This document shows positions 34,772 to 45,783 of a stretch of DNA of 64,000 nucleotides, one piece after another. Within the stretch, counting starts at the first letter, position 1; every line of letters starts with the position of its first letter. The notes under the pieces were generated by a model that saw nothing but the letters and a program-made list of their open reading frames with translations, was not told the origin of the DNA and made no database searches. The position numbers and the translations under genes were made by a program. Origin of the DNA: JADLGL01 sp963732865 (GTDB lineage: Bacteria > Pseudomonadota > Alphaproteobacteria > Rhizobiales > Kaistiaceae); contig CAVTBC010000004.1 in NCBI GenBank assembly GCA_963732865.1, positions 744,001 to 808,000 of the forward strand. Reading direction: 5' to 3'.

Positions 34772-35371
34772 CTAGAACGCAGCCACGATGCCGACGCGCT
34801 GCGCGTCGTCGCCGAGCGGATCAACCGTGACGCCGTTGATCGACACTTCGTAATGGAGATGCGGTCCCGTCGCGTATCCGGTCGATCCCACCTCGCCGAT
34901 CACCTCGCCCTGCGTGACCCAGGCTCCGGGTTCGATGCCGGGTTCGATATGGCTCTGATGGGCGTAGGTCGTCTCGACGCCATCGGCATGCATGATCCGC
35001 GTGGTGTAGCCGTAACCGCTTTCCCATTCGGCGGAGATCACCGTGCCGTCGGCGGCCGCCATGATCGGCGTTCCCGTCGGTGCGGCGAAATCGACGCCGG
35101 CATGAAGGCTCCACCGCCCAAGATAGGGGTCGAGGCGCATGCCGTAACGGGAAGAAAGCTCGCCGGTCGCGACCGGCCAGATGAACGAGGTGTCGTGATG
35201 GATCAGGCGGTCGAATAGTCCGGCGACGCGGCCGGCCGTTTCAAAGCTCTGATCGGCAGTCGGACCGTCTATGCCCGACTCCGCGAAGGCAATGTTCACC
35301 CCCGCAAGAACACAACAACAGGTCAACAGAATGCCGGCCACTACACGGCCGGTTGGACTCTTTACACGCAC
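34772..35371 (-). CDS. M23 family metallopeptidase (LytM domain), exported
   Basis: 199 residues from a GTG preceded by GAGGGGAGC. Residues 1-30 are a signal peptide. The LytM domain has SSRYGMRLDPYLGRWSLHAG with the metal ligands HxxxD (LHAGVDFAAP) and the second site GPHLHYEVSING. The intact ligands indicate an active endopeptidase of peptidoglycan cross-links. No coiled coil is present, unlike EnvC. It is divergent from the HAD-ybgC-tol cluster. Confidence 0.92.
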   Translation of the reverse strand: MRVKSPTGRVVAGILLTCCCVLAGVNIAFAESGIDGPTADQSFETAGRVAGLFDRLIHHDTSFIWPVATGELSSRYGMRLDPYLGRWSLHAGVDFAAPTGTPIMAAADGTVISAEWESGYGYTTRIMHADGVETTYAHQSHIEPGIEPGAWVTQGEVIGEVGSTGYATGPHLHYEVSINGVTVDPLGDDAQRVGIVAAF

Positions 35372-35581
35372 CGAACGCTCCCCTCTTTGCGCCAGCGCAA
35401 TTAGTTTTTACTCAAGCCATCAAATCAATTGAAAGCTCTTGATAACCTTACCCATGGCGACACTTCGGCCGGATAGCGTTAGAGGAACTGGGCCATTTTA
35501 TGGCAAACGCCTCCTTTCCAGGCAGCGCCAACGCGGCTAAACGGCCTCCCTGCTTTCCATATCCAGCCGAGGCCGAGCCCC

Positions 35582-36334
35582 TTGTCCCGACCCCTGACCC
35601 TCATTTTCGATATCGACGGCACCTTTTCCGAGACCGAGGAAACCCACCGCGAGGCGTTCAATCAGACCTTCGCGGCCTATGACCTGCCTTGGGTCTGGGA
35701 TCGGCCGATGTACAAGAAGCTGCTGGAGGTCACCGGCGGCAAGGAACGCATCCGGCATTTCATCGATACCTTCCGGCCCGAAGGCGGCGACCGCGCCTTG
35801 CCGCTGATCCCGGAGATCCATGCCGCCAAGACCGATCGCTACACGGCGATGGTCGACGCCGGCGCGGCGCAGCCGCGGCCCGGCATCACGCGGCTGATTC
35901 ACGAGGCGCGGACGGCCGGGATGGGCGTGGCGATCGCGACGACCACCAGCCTGCCCAATGTCGAGTCCCTGATCGCCGCGACGCTGGGCCCCGATGGCAT
36001 GGGCCTGTTCGACGCGGTCGGGGCCGGCGACGTCGTTAAGAGCAAGAAGCCGGCACCGGACATTTTCAACTTCACGCTCGGTCAGTTGGGGATCGGGCCG
36101 GATGACGCCGTCGCGTTCGAGGATTCGGTCAACGGTCTCCGTTCCGCGGCGGGCGCCGGGCTGCGGACCATCATCACCCCGAGCATGTATACCGACGACC
36201 AGAATTTCGCCGGGGCGTTTGCCGTCCTCAGCGATCTGGGCGCGCCGGGCGAGCCCTACCGCCATATCGCCGGGGCCGGCTCGGACGACGGCATGGTCAC
36301 GCCGCAGGCCCTGTCGCGCTGGCTGGGGCGATGA
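35582..36334 (+). CDS. HAD-superfamily hydrolase, CbbY-like
   Basis: 250 residues from a TTG at 35582. Motif I is IFDIDGTFSETE (nucleophile Asp and acid/base Asp), motif II TTTS, and motif III/IV KSKKPAPDIF...AFEDSVNGLRSA. This resembles the CbbY sugar-phosphate phosphatases that clear xylulose-1,5-bisphosphate and related misfire products. The usual Leu of motif I is Phe here. The stop overlaps the ybgC ATG (ATGA). The 210-bp gap upstream is AT-rich and should hold the divergent promoters. Confidence 0.88.
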   Translation: MSRPLTLIFDIDGTFSETEETHREAFNQTFAAYDLPWVWDRPMYKKLLEVTGGKERIRHFIDTFRPEGGDRALPLIPEIHAAKTDRYTAMVDAGAAQPRPGITRLIHEARTAGMGVAIATTTSLPNVESLIAATLGPDGMGLFDAVGAGDVVKSKKPAPDIFNFTLGQLGIGPDDAVAFEDSVNGLRSAAGAGLRTIITPSMYTDDQNFAGAFAVLSDLGAPGEPYRHIAGAGSDDGMVTPQALSRWLGR

Positions 36335-36774
36335 CGGACGAGGCGGCGCTCGCCGGTGCGCTGACGCCCGAGGGCCATGTTCTTGCCGTTCGGGTCTATT
36401 ACGAGGACACGGACTTTTCAGGCTCCGTCTATCACGGCTCCTATGTCCGTTTCCTCGAACGGGGCCGGTCGGATTTCCTGCGCTGCGTCGGCGTCTCGCA
36501 TGCCTCGCTCGCGGCAGACGGTCTGCATTTTGCGGTCGCCGAGATGACGCTTTCCTTTCGCCGCGCGGCGCGGATCGACGATGTTGTCCAGGTGGTGACG
36601 AATGTTGCCGATCTCACCGGCGCGCGGGTGGTGCTCAATCAGACTGCCCGGCGCGGCGCGGAGACGCTCGTTGTTGCCCGCGTCACTGTCGCGCTGGTTG
36701 ACCGCGATGGCCGCCCGCGGCGATTTCCCAAGGTCGTGACGGAGGCTTTGTCGGGTGCGGGGATCGGCAGCTAA
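36331..36774 (+). CDS. ybgC: Tol-Pal system-associated acyl-CoA thioesterase YbgC
   Basis: 147-residue hot-dog fold thioesterase. Motif VYYEDTDFSGSVYHGSYVRF holds the catalytic Asp and HGxY helix start. It hydrolyses short acyl-CoAs or acyl-ACP and is linked to phospholipid metabolism and Tol-Pal. It is coupled to the HAD gene and lies 213 bp before tolQ. Confidence 0.94.
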   Translation: MTDEAALAGALTPEGHVLAVRVYYEDTDFSGSVYHGSYVRFLERGRSDFLRCVGVSHASLAADGLHFAVAEMTLSFRRAARIDDVVQVVTNVADLTGARVVLNQTARRGAETLVVARVTVALVDRDGRPRRFPKVVTEALSGAGIGS

Positions 36775-36785
36775 CGCTTCGTTAA
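36771..36785. promoter_or_regulatory. Near-match CtrA box at the ybgC stop, upstream of tolQ
   Basis: CTAA-CGCTTCG-TTAA differs from the canonical TTAA-N7-TTAA by one base. It lies over the ybgC stop, about 200 bp before tolQ. It would place division-linked tol genes under CtrA; weak evidence. Confidence 0.3.
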
Positions 36786-36987
36786 GCATGATCGGCTGAC
36801 GAATAGGCGTGTGAAGATAAGCGCCTCGGCCCTTCTTTGAACAAATTTGATCGCGAGGCACGCGCTAGACAGCCGGGGATTCTCCCGACCCGGCTCTCCA
36901 ATCGCGCTCGGTCGCCGGTCCGCCTCGCCTCGGGACCCACAAGGAATCTTGGATGCCTGAACCTTCGACAGTCGGATTGTTGCATCC

Positions 36988-37662
36988 ATGACCGGTGATA
37001 TCTCACTGATTTCATTGTTCTCCGAGGCCGATCGGCTGGTCCAGCTGATCATCATCGGCCTGCTCGCGGCGTCGGTCTGGACGTGGGCGATCATCATCGA
37101 CAAGACGCTGCTCTACCGCCGGACCAACAAACAGATGGACCGGTTTGAGCGCGTGTTCTGGTCGGGCCAGTCGCTCGAAGACCTCTACCGAACCCTGCAG
37201 AACCAAATCACCACCGGCATGGCGTCGGTGTTCGTGGCGGCGATGCGCGAGTGGAAGCGGAGCTTCGAGGCGGGGGCGCGCTCGCCGATCGGCCTGCAGA
37301 CCCGCATCGACAAGGTGCTGCAGGTCACGATCGCCCGCGAGATGGAGCGCACCGAACGGCGGCTCCTGTTCCTCGCCAGCACGGGATCGGCGGCACCTTT
37401 CGTCGGTCTTTTCGGCACGGTGTGGGGCATCATGACATCGTTCCAGGCGATCGCTGTGGCCTCGTCGAGTTCGCTGTCGGTCGTGGCGCCGGGCATTGCC
37501 CAGGCGCTGCTCGCCACAGCGATGGGCCTCTTTGCGGCCATCCCCGCCACAGTTGCCTTCAACAAAATGTCCAATTCGGCTGGGAAGATCGGGCAGCGTC
37601 TTGAGGGATTCGCCGATGAGTTTTCGGCAATTCTTTCCCGACAGGTCGATGAGAGGAGCTAG
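36988..37662 (+). CDS. tolQ: Tol-Pal system proton-channel protein TolQ
   Basis: 224 residues with three membrane helices: LVQLIIIGLLAASVWTWAII at 18-37, then STGSAAPFVGLFGTVWGIMT and LLATAMGLFAAIPATVAFNK, the conserved ExbB/TolQ channel signatures. It forms with TolR the stator that energises TolA with the proton-motive force during outer-membrane constriction. First gene of tolQRAB-pal. TolR starts 2 bp later. Confidence 0.96.
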   Translation: MTGDISLISLFSEADRLVQLIIIGLLAASVWTWAIIIDKTLLYRRTNKQMDRFERVFWSGQSLEDLYRTLQNQITTGMASVFVAAMREWKRSFEAGARSPIGLQTRIDKVLQVTIAREMERTERRLLFLASTGSAAPFVGLFGTVWGIMTSFQAIAVASSSSLSVVAPGIAQALLATAMGLFAAIPATVAFNKMSNSAGKIGQRLEGFADEFSAILSRQVDERS

Positions 37663-37664
37663 CG

Positions 37665-38102
37665 TTGGCCGGCTCGCTTTACGCGGACAACGATCGCCGA
37701 CGCCGCCGGCGCTACAGACCGATCAGCGAGATCAATGTGACGCCGCTGGTCGACGTCATGCTGGTGCTCCTGATCGTGTTCATGGTGTCGGCGCCGCTGC
37801 TGACGGCCGGTGTGCCGGTTGATCTGCCGCAGACACAGGCCGGCGAACTCCCGACCGGCAACGAACCGGTGACCGTCACTGTCAATCAGGACGGCCAGAT
37901 TTTCGTCGGCGAGTCTGAGGTGACGATCGACCAACTGATCACGCAGCTCAACGACGTGACCGGCGGCAATCTCGATCAGCGGGTCTTCGTGCGCGGTGAT
38001 CGCCAGTCCAGCTATGGGGCGATCATGCTGGTGATGAGCCGCATCAGCGCCGCCGGCTTCACCCATATCGGCCTCGTCACGGACCCGACGGAGGCGCAGT
38101 AG
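37665..38102 (+). CDS. tolR: Tol-Pal system protein TolR
   Basis: 145 residues from a TTG. The N-terminal ISEINVTPLVDVMLVLLIVF contains the single membrane helix with the essential Asp. The periplasmic ExbD/TolR domain ends in VMSRISAAGFTHIGLVT. It partners with TolQ. Confidence 0.95.
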   Translation: MAGSLYADNDRRRRRRYRPISEINVTPLVDVMLVLLIVFMVSAPLLTAGVPVDLPQTQAGELPTGNEPVTVTVNQDGQIFVGESEVTIDQLITQLNDVTGGNLDQRVFVRGDRQSSYGAIMLVMSRISAAGFTHIGLVTDPTEAQ

Positions 38103-38107
38103 GGGCG

Positions 38108-39136
38108 ATGCGTAGCGGCCTCGTCGTCTCGCTTGTCGGTCACGGCGTGCTGCTCGTCGCGGGCCTCATTGCGTTGCCGACGGCGCGGATCAGCGCGGAT
38201 GCGGTGCCCAATGTCGTCCCGGTCGATTTGGTAACTGTGGCCGAGGTGACGCAGTTGGCTATCGGTCTGGATACGACCGCTCCGCCCGAAGCGGAGCCCG
38301 CGCCGCCGGCCGCAACCGAAACCCCTGCGCCGGAGCCGACGCCCGCCGAAACGCCGGCTGTTGCCCCCGAGCCAACGCCGACGCCGGCAGCCGCGGCCGA
38401 AACGCCTCCGCCTGAGCCGACGCCTGAACCTGCTCCCGAACCGGCCGCCGAAACGCCGGCCCCTGAGCCGGCGCCTGCTGCGGAGCCCGCGCCGGAAACA
38501 GTCGTGGCCGAAGCTGCGCCGGCGCCCGCCGTCGAAGCAGCGCCCGCCGCCGACCCCGCGCCGCGGCCCGCCCCGACGCCTGCGCCCACGCCTGCGCCTG
38601 CCGCCATTCTACCGACGCCGGCCCCGCGGCCGCGGCCGACCAATGTCACGCCGAATGCCACGCCTGCCCCGCCGACCCCGGAGCCCGAACCCGAACCACC
38701 CGCACCTGAAGCCGACCCTGCGGCGCCCACCGGCGACCAGATTGCAGCGCTCCTCAACGATCCGGGTGTGGCCGGCGGCAACGGAGCCGCGCCCGCGGGT
38801 GCGGGCGTCGCCGAGGGCACGGCGACCACGGAAATGACGCAAAGCGAGATCGACGCGCTGACGGCGGCGATCGCCCAGTGCTGGTACCCCCCGAATGGCT
38901 GGGTCGATCCCGCCGAGGTTCGCGTGGTGGTCCAATTCCGCCTCAATCGTGATGGTAGCGTGCTCGGCATTCCAACCGTGGTCCAGGCGCCGACAGGCCG
39001 GTATGCGACCGTGGCGACAGAAAGAGCCCTGATCGCCGTCCGACAATGTGCGCCCTATCAACTGCCGCCGGAAAAATACAACTCCTGGCAGGAAGTCAGG
39101 ATCACTTTCGATCCGTTGGAGATGTTCTTGCGATGA
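38108..39136 (+). CDS. tolA: Cell envelope integrity protein TolA
   Basis: 342 residues. Residues about 8-25 are the membrane anchor. Residues 57-215 are an extreme Ala/Pro/Glu/Thr-rich linker (repeats such as AETPAPEPAPAAEP) that spans the periplasm, replacing the helical domain II of E. coli TolA. The C-terminal 90 residues are the TolA/TonB-like domain with MTQSEIDALTAAIAQCWYPP and the second conserved Cys in RQCAPYQLP. The stop overlaps the tolB ATG. The linker's GC-rich repeats are also open on the other strand, which is a compositional shadow. Confidence 0.92.
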   Translation: MRSGLVVSLVGHGVLLVAGLIALPTARISADAVPNVVPVDLVTVAEVTQLAIGLDTTAPPEAEPAPPAATETPAPEPTPAETPAVAPEPTPTPAAAAETPPPEPTPEPAPEPAAETPAPEPAPAAEPAPETVVAEAAPAPAVEAAPAADPAPRPAPTPAPTPAPAAILPTPAPRPRPTNVTPNATPAPPTPEPEPEPPAPEADPAAPTGDQIAALLNDPGVAGGNGAAPAGAGVAEGTATTEMTQSEIDALTAAIAQCWYPPNGWVDPAEVRVVVQFRLNRDGSVLGIPTVVQAPTGRYATVATERALIAVRQCAPYQLPPEKYNSWQEVRITFDPLEMFLR

Positions 39137-40527
39137 GAGTCGCCCGCACCTTGAGGGAAACTGTAGTGATGAGGTCCGATGCCCGCGGCCGCGTGCCGCG
39201 TGGGCGCACCGTTCTGCGATTGGTGCCGCTGCTCGCCTTGATGATGTTCGCCATGGTGCGGCCGGCATCGGCGGTTCTCGAGCTCGATGTCACGCGCGGC
39301 AACAGCGCGCCGCTTCCCATCGCCATCCCCAATCTGGTGGGCCTGGGCGGCGACGCTCAACTCGCCACTCAGGTGACCGCCGTCGTCACAGCCGACCTGC
39401 AGCGGTCCGGAATCTTCGCGCCGGCAGACCCCTCGACTTTCATTCAGACCGATATCGATCCGGATGCCGCCCCGCGTTTCGGCGACTGGCGCATCATCGG
39501 GACCCAGGCGCTCCTGACCGGACGCGTGGTGACGCTGCCTGGCGGTCAGGTGCGTACCGAGGTCCGGCTATGGGACGTCTTCGCCGGCGAACAGCTGATC
39601 GGCCAGTCCTTCGTCACCGGCCAGGACAATTGGCGCCGGGTCGCGCACATGATTGCCGATCTCGTCTATCAGCGCCTCACCGGCGAGCCCGGCTACTTCA
39701 ATTCGCAGATCGTCTTCATCGATGAGACCGGCCCCAAGGACAACCGCGTCAAGCGGCTGGCGATCATGGACCAGGACGGCGCGAACCTCACCTACCTCAC
39801 CAATCCGGGCGACTATCAGTTGGTGCTGACGCCGCGCTTCAGCCCGAACTCGCAGGACATCGCCTACATGGCCTATCCGCGCACCGGCAGTCCGCGCGTC
39901 GTGCTCTACAACACGATCACCGGCCAGGAGGAGGTGATGGGCAATTTCGCCGGCGCTACCTCTGCGCCGCGCTTTTCGCCTGACGGCACGAAGGTGGTGC
40001 TCAGCGTGCAAGAAGGCGGCGACACCAATATCTTCAGCTACGACCTTCGCACCGGGCAGACGCAGCGCCTCACGAACAGCGCGTCGATCAACACCAGCGC
40101 CAGCTATTCGCCGGACGGGCAGCATATTGTCTTCACGTCGGACCGGGCAGGCTCCGAGCAGCTTTACGTCATGAACGCCGACGGTTCGAGCCCGACGCGG
40201 ATCAGCTTTGGCGCGGGCACGTATTCGACGCCGGTCTGGTCGCCGCGCGGCGATCTGATCGCCTTCACCCATCAGCTCAACGGCAATTTCGAAATCGGCG
40301 TGATGCAAACCAATGGCAGCGGCGAACGAATTCTGACCAGCCATACGGAAGTGCAGGAGGGTCCGACATGGGCTCCCAACGGCCGGGTGATCATCTTCAC
40401 GCGGGAGATTTCAGGCCCGAATGGCGGGCCGCAGCTCTGGTCGATCGACCTGACGGGCTACAATGAACTTCGCCTGCCGACGCCGAACTTTGCCTCTGAT
40501 CCGTCCTGGTCGCCCTTGCTCAACTAA
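39133..40527 (+). CDS. tolB: Tol-Pal system beta-propeller protein TolB
   Basis: 464 residues. The ATG at 39133 overlaps the tolA stop (ATGA); a second ATG at 39169 is possible. A signal peptide with LLALMMFAMVRPASA is followed by the N-terminal TolB domain and six propeller blades (PRFSPNSQDIAYMAYPRTGS, PRFSPDGTKVVLSVQEGG, ASYSPDGQHIVFTSDRAGS). It binds Pal and TolA in the periplasm. The basic region before the signal is unusually long (about 25 residues). Confidence 0.96.
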   Translation: MRVARTLRETVVMRSDARGRVPRGRTVLRLVPLLALMMFAMVRPASAVLELDVTRGNSAPLPIAIPNLVGLGGDAQLATQVTAVVTADLQRSGIFAPADPSTFIQTDIDPDAAPRFGDWRIIGTQALLTGRVVTLPGGQVRTEVRLWDVFAGEQLIGQSFVTGQDNWRRVAHMIADLVYQRLTGEPGYFNSQIVFIDETGPKDNRVKRLAIMDQDGANLTYLTNPGDYQLVLTPRFSPNSQDIAYMAYPRTGSPRVVLYNTITGQEEVMGNFAGATSAPRFSPDGTKVVLSVQEGGDTNIFSYDLRTGQTQRLTNSASINTSASYSPDGQHIVFTSDRAGSEQLYVMNADGSSPTRISFGAGTYSTPVWSPRGDLIAFTHQLNGNFEIGVMQTNGSGERILTSHTEVQEGPTWAPNGRVIIFTREISGPNGGPQLWSIDLTGYNELRLPTPNFASDPSWSPLLN

Positions 40528-40705
40528 GGCGTCATGCTAGGTTGCCGGTGGGGGGCGTATTGTCGTGGCGTGTTTCCATGGCCGATCGCCCAACGTGGCT
40601 TGGCGCAAGAAATATTCGTGGCGTGACTGACGCGTCGAAACCGACGCTTAACCATCCCGCGTCACTGTGCGGCCAAGCCCGTTGCGGGCAAGGAGAGAAC
40701 CCCAA

Positions 40706-41209
40706 ATGTCCCGAGTAGCACAAACGCTTCGCGTCGGCGGAACCGCCGTGGTGCTTGCACTTGCATTGATCTTGGCCGCTTGCGCCCGCAATGGCGCCGA
40801 ACCCGACAATGGCGCGATCGCTGGCAACATGCCGGCCAGCGGGCCGGGGTCGATGCAGGAATTCCTGGTGACGGTCGGCGATCGCGTCTTCTTCGAGACC
40901 GATTCATCCGAGCTGTCGGTCGAGGGCAGGGCGACTTTGGACCGCCAGGCGCAGTGGCTGATGCTCTATCCGCAATACACCATCACGATCGAAGGCCACG
41001 CCGACGAGCGCGGCACGCGCGAATACAACATCGCGCTGGGCGGCAGGCGCGCCGCTGCGGTTCAGTCCTATCTCGCCTCGCGTGGCGTTCAACTGAACCG
41101 GATGCAGACCATCTCCTACGGCAAGGAACGGCCCGTCGCGACCTGCGACGACATTAGCTGCTGGTCGCAAAATCGTCGCGCCGTGACGGTCATCAACAAC
41201 GCTGGCTGA
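40706..41209 (+). CDS. pal: Peptidoglycan-associated lipoprotein Pal
   Basis: 167 residues from ATG 40706 with AAGGAGAGAA upstream. Lipobox LAAC gives lipidated Cys26. The OmpA-like domain has RVFFETDSSELSVEG and TITIEGHADERGTREYNIAL (diaminopimelate-binding Asp/Arg) and ends in SQNRRAVTVI. It anchors the outer membrane to peptidoglycan. It has its own 178-bp upstream gap with a TTAACC element and is followed by a strong terminator. Confidence 0.97.
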   Translation: MSRVAQTLRVGGTAVVLALALILAACARNGAEPDNGAIAGNMPASGPGSMQEFLVTVGDRVFFETDSSELSVEGRATLDRQAQWLMLYPQYTITIEGHADERGTREYNIALGGRRAAAVQSYLASRGVQLNRMQTISYGKERPVATCDDISCWSQNRRAVTVINNAG

Positions 41210-41229
41210 CGACTGCCGCTGAGGTTCAG

Positions 41230-41256
41230 GGGCGGCGCCTAGACGCCGCCCTTTTC
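41230..41256 (+). terminator. Rho-independent terminator after pal
   Basis: Perfect 8-bp stem GGGCGGCG/CGCCGCCC with a 6-nt loop and TTTT. It ends the tolB-pal transcript before cpoB, so cpoB needs its own promoter or read-through. Confidence 0.88.
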
Positions 41257-41342
41257 AACTGCCTAAATTTCGCCGACACCTCTCGCCATGTTCCGCGTGG
41301 CGGTGAGCCTATGCCTCTTGGCTCCGCCCAACAGGGGAAGCC

Positions 41343-42359
41343 ATGAGATTGCGATCATTTGCAGCGGCTACGGCCGTTGCCCTCAGCCTGGCGGTTATTT
41401 CGCCGACGCCGGGGTTCTCTCAGACGACGGCAGATCTGGCCCTGCGCATCGACCGCCTCGAGCAGGAGGTGCGCGACCTGACGGGAATGGTCGACGAACT
41501 GACGCACCAGCTGCAGTTGCTCCAGCAGCTCGTCGATGTTCTGCGCGCTGACAATGAGGCCCTCTATCAAATGATTGGTCAGGCGAGCGGCGCGGCGCCG
41601 GCCACGACCGTCACCATTCCGCCGACCATCACGCCGACGACCACAACGCCGGCGACGTCAGCGCCCGCAACGACCGCGCCGGCGGCGTCGGGCGCTCCGC
41701 TGACGCTCGGCGCTCCGCCGGCCAATCTCGGTGTCATTCCTGCGGGCGGCCAGCAGCAGCCGGGTGCGCCGCTCGACCTCACCCAGGCGCTGCGGCCCGA
41801 CGGCAATTTCAATCTCAATAGCGGCGCGCCAGCGGGTGAAACGCCAGCTCCGACCACTGCGGCGGGTCCAACTCCGGCGGCCACGGTCCCGGGGAGCGGA
41901 GCGCCCGCGGCAGTTCCGACAACAACGCCGGTGACCAGCGGCGCACCGGCGACGACGGCGGCGATGGTGCCAACCGGGAACGCTCAGGCGGACTATGACA
42001 CCGCCTATCAGTATGTTCTCAACGGCGACTACGCCCAGGCGGAGGTGGCCTTCAACACGTTCCTGGCGAACTATCCGGGCAATCCGCTCGACGTCGACGC
42101 TCAGTTCTGGGTGGCGGAGAGCCTGTTCTCGCGCGGCATGTACCAGAACGCGGCGAACGCGTTCTACAATGCCTATATCGCCAACCCGAACCACGAGAAG
42201 GCGCCGGACATGTTGCTGAAGCTTGGCATTTCGCTGGCGCAACTGGGGCAGACGCAGTCGGCCTGCGATACCTACGCACTGCTGCTCAATCGGTATCCGG
42301 ACGCCTCGAATGCACTCCGCCAACGGGTTGCGACCGAACAGACCAATGCCCATTGCTGA
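41343..42359 (+). CDS. cpoB: Tol-Pal system protein YbgF / cell division coordinator CpoB
   Basis: 338 residues: signal peptide to about 26, an N-terminal coiled coil (ALRIDRLEQEVRDLTGMVDE), a Thr/Ala/Pro-rich linker (about 80-205), and a C-terminal TPR domain (AYQYVLNGDYAQAEVAFNTF). In E. coli CpoB couples PBP1B activity with Tol. The gene overlaps tilS by 14 bases. Confidence 0.94.
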   Translation: MRLRSFAAATAVALSLAVISPTPGFSQTTADLALRIDRLEQEVRDLTGMVDELTHQLQLLQQLVDVLRADNEALYQMIGQASGAAPATTVTIPPTITPTTTTPATSAPATTAPAASGAPLTLGAPPANLGVIPAGGQQQPGAPLDLTQALRPDGNFNLNSGAPAGETPAPTTAAGPTPAATVPGSGAPAAVPTTTPVTSGAPATTAAMVPTGNAQADYDTAYQYVLNGDYAQAEVAFNTFLANYPGNPLDVDAQFWVAESLFSRGMYQNAANAFYNAYIANPNHEKAPDMLLKLGISLAQLGQTQSACDTYALLLNRYPDASNALRQRVATEQTNAHC

Positions 42360-43632
42360 CGGACCGGTCGGCCGGGGCGAACTGCATGCTCTGTTCGATC
42401 CGCTTGCCGATCGTCCGGTTCTCAGCCTGGCCGTTTCGGGGGGCGCCGACTCGCTCGCCCTGATGCTCCTGATGCAGCGGTGGCGTGCGGAGCGCGACGC
42501 AGGTCCCGATCTATGGGTCTTCACCGTTGACCATGGCCTGCGCCCAGGAGCGGCCGGTGAGGCGGAAATGGTTGCGGTGGCGGCGGGGCGGCTTGGCCTT
42601 CGCGCCCGTATCCTGCGGTGGGAGGGCGCAAAACCGATGACCGGTGTCGAGGAGGCGGCGCGCGAGGCGCGATACGGCCTTCTCGTCGAAGCCTGCCGCG
42701 AGGTTGGCGCTGCGGACTTGTTGACCGCCCATCATCGCGACGATCAGGTCGAAACGGTGCTGATGCGGCTCGGCAGGGGCTCGGGTCTTGCCGGCCTCGC
42801 AGCGATGCGGTCGGACCGGTTCTTGGCGGCGGGTGTCACCCTTCGCCGGCCGTTGCTGACCTTGCCGAAATCCCGCCTCGCGGAGACGGTTGCCGCTGCC
42901 GGTCTGCTCCCGGCGCAGGATGAATCCAACGGCGACGAACGCTTTGCGCGCGCAAAGCTGCGGCGCGCCATGCCGGCGCTGGAAGCAGCGGGGATCGGCT
43001 CGCCCGGGGTCATCCGCTCGGCGTCGCGTCTGGCGCGGGCGGACGCCGCTTTGGAGCATTATGTCGATGACTTCCTGGCACAGTCGGCAAGTGTCGATCG
43101 CTTTGCGGTCGCAACGCTCGACCGCGCGGCGTTCCGCTCGGTTCCTGCCGAAATTCGCTTGCGCGCACTTGGCAGGATTCTCGTCGGGATCGGCGGCAGC
43201 GATTGGCCACCGCCGCGGAGCGAAAGGCTTGAGGCGTTGGAAGCAGCGCTCACCGGGACGGGGCCGTTCAAGCGCACGCTTGGTGGCGCCGTTGTCGTGG
43301 CATCGAACGAGGCGGCGGCCATCCATCGCGAGCAGGGACGAATGCGCCTGCAGGATATCGCTCTTTCCGCAGGCGACGCCGGTATTTGGGACGGACGGTT
43401 TGCATTTCGGATCGCGACGGCCCCAGCGGGACTGTCGATCGGGCCGCTTGGCGAGGCAGGCCGGCGGTCGCTTGAGCTGACCGGCACGCCGATCGCTGCC
43501 TTGGGTGCGCTGCCCGCCCTCCGCCTCAACGGTGCGATTGTCGCAGTGCCGCCGGCCGGGATCGTCGTTGCGGGGGCCCCGCCGATGGCCGCCGAAATCC
43601 ATAGTGTGGTAGGCGAACGGATCTTCGGCTGA
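42346..43632 (+). CDS. tilS: tRNA(Ile)-lysidine synthetase TilS
   Basis: 428 residues from the ATG at 42346, which lies within the end of cpoB. PP-loop SGGADS at 31-36. TAHHRDDQVETVLMRLGRGS and LLTLPKSRLAETV are the PP-ATPase family blocks. The enzyme adds lysine to C34 of tRNA-Ile(CAU), changing its reading to AUA. The long C-terminal part is divergent, as is common. Together with ftsH it follows the tol-pal genes. Confidence 0.94.
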   Translation: MPIADGPVGRGELHALFDPLADRPVLSLAVSGGADSLALMLLMQRWRAERDAGPDLWVFTVDHGLRPGAAGEAEMVAVAAGRLGLRARILRWEGAKPMTGVEEAAREARYGLLVEACREVGAADLLTAHHRDDQVETVLMRLGRGSGLAGLAAMRSDRFLAAGVTLRRPLLTLPKSRLAETVAAAGLLPAQDESNGDERFARAKLRRAMPALEAAGIGSPGVIRSASRLARADAALEHYVDDFLAQSASVDRFAVATLDRAAFRSVPAEIRLRALGRILVGIGGSDWPPPRSERLEALEAALTGTGPFKRTLGGAVVVASNEAAAIHREQGRMRLQDIALSAGDAGIWDGRFAFRIATAPAGLSIGPLGEAGRRSLELTGTPIAALGALPALRLNGAIVAVPPAGIVVAGAPPMAAEIHSVVGERIFG

Positions 43633-43793
43633 GCGCGTTTGCGGCCCGGGAGCTTAACCCTAACCCCTCACCCTTCGCACATGAAGCGATGGTGACCGCT
43701 CAATGTATTGGCTAACGGCGGATTGGTGCCTATGTTAGAGTTCGAACCAAGGCACGCCGGGATTTCCCGCCCGGTAGCCTGCGAGGAAACTTG

Positions 43794-45734
<1,941 letters not shown>

Positions 45735-45740
45735 AACAAA

Positions 45741-45766
45741 AAAGGGCGCCTTGGGGCGCCCTTTTT
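45741..45766. terminator. Bidirectional terminator between ftsH and VHL-like gene
   Basis: AAAGGGCGCC TTGG GGCGCCCTTT: a 7-bp GC stem extended by A/T pairs, with T-runs on both strands. It serves both convergent genes. Confidence 0.9.
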
Positions 45767-45783
45767 CTTTGCCGTCGGCGCGC

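Noticed and set aside
38280..38740. Repetitive DNA in tolA considered as a tandem repeat or CRISPR-like array
   Set aside because: Repeat units vary in length and follow the codons of an Ala/Pro/Glu linker; no regular spacers exist.
38140..38970. Gly/Ala/Ser-rich minus-strand open frame opposite tolA
   Set aside because: It mirrors the Pro/Ala linker of TolA. The low-complexity pattern is a compositional by-product, not a silk-like or PE-PGRS protein.
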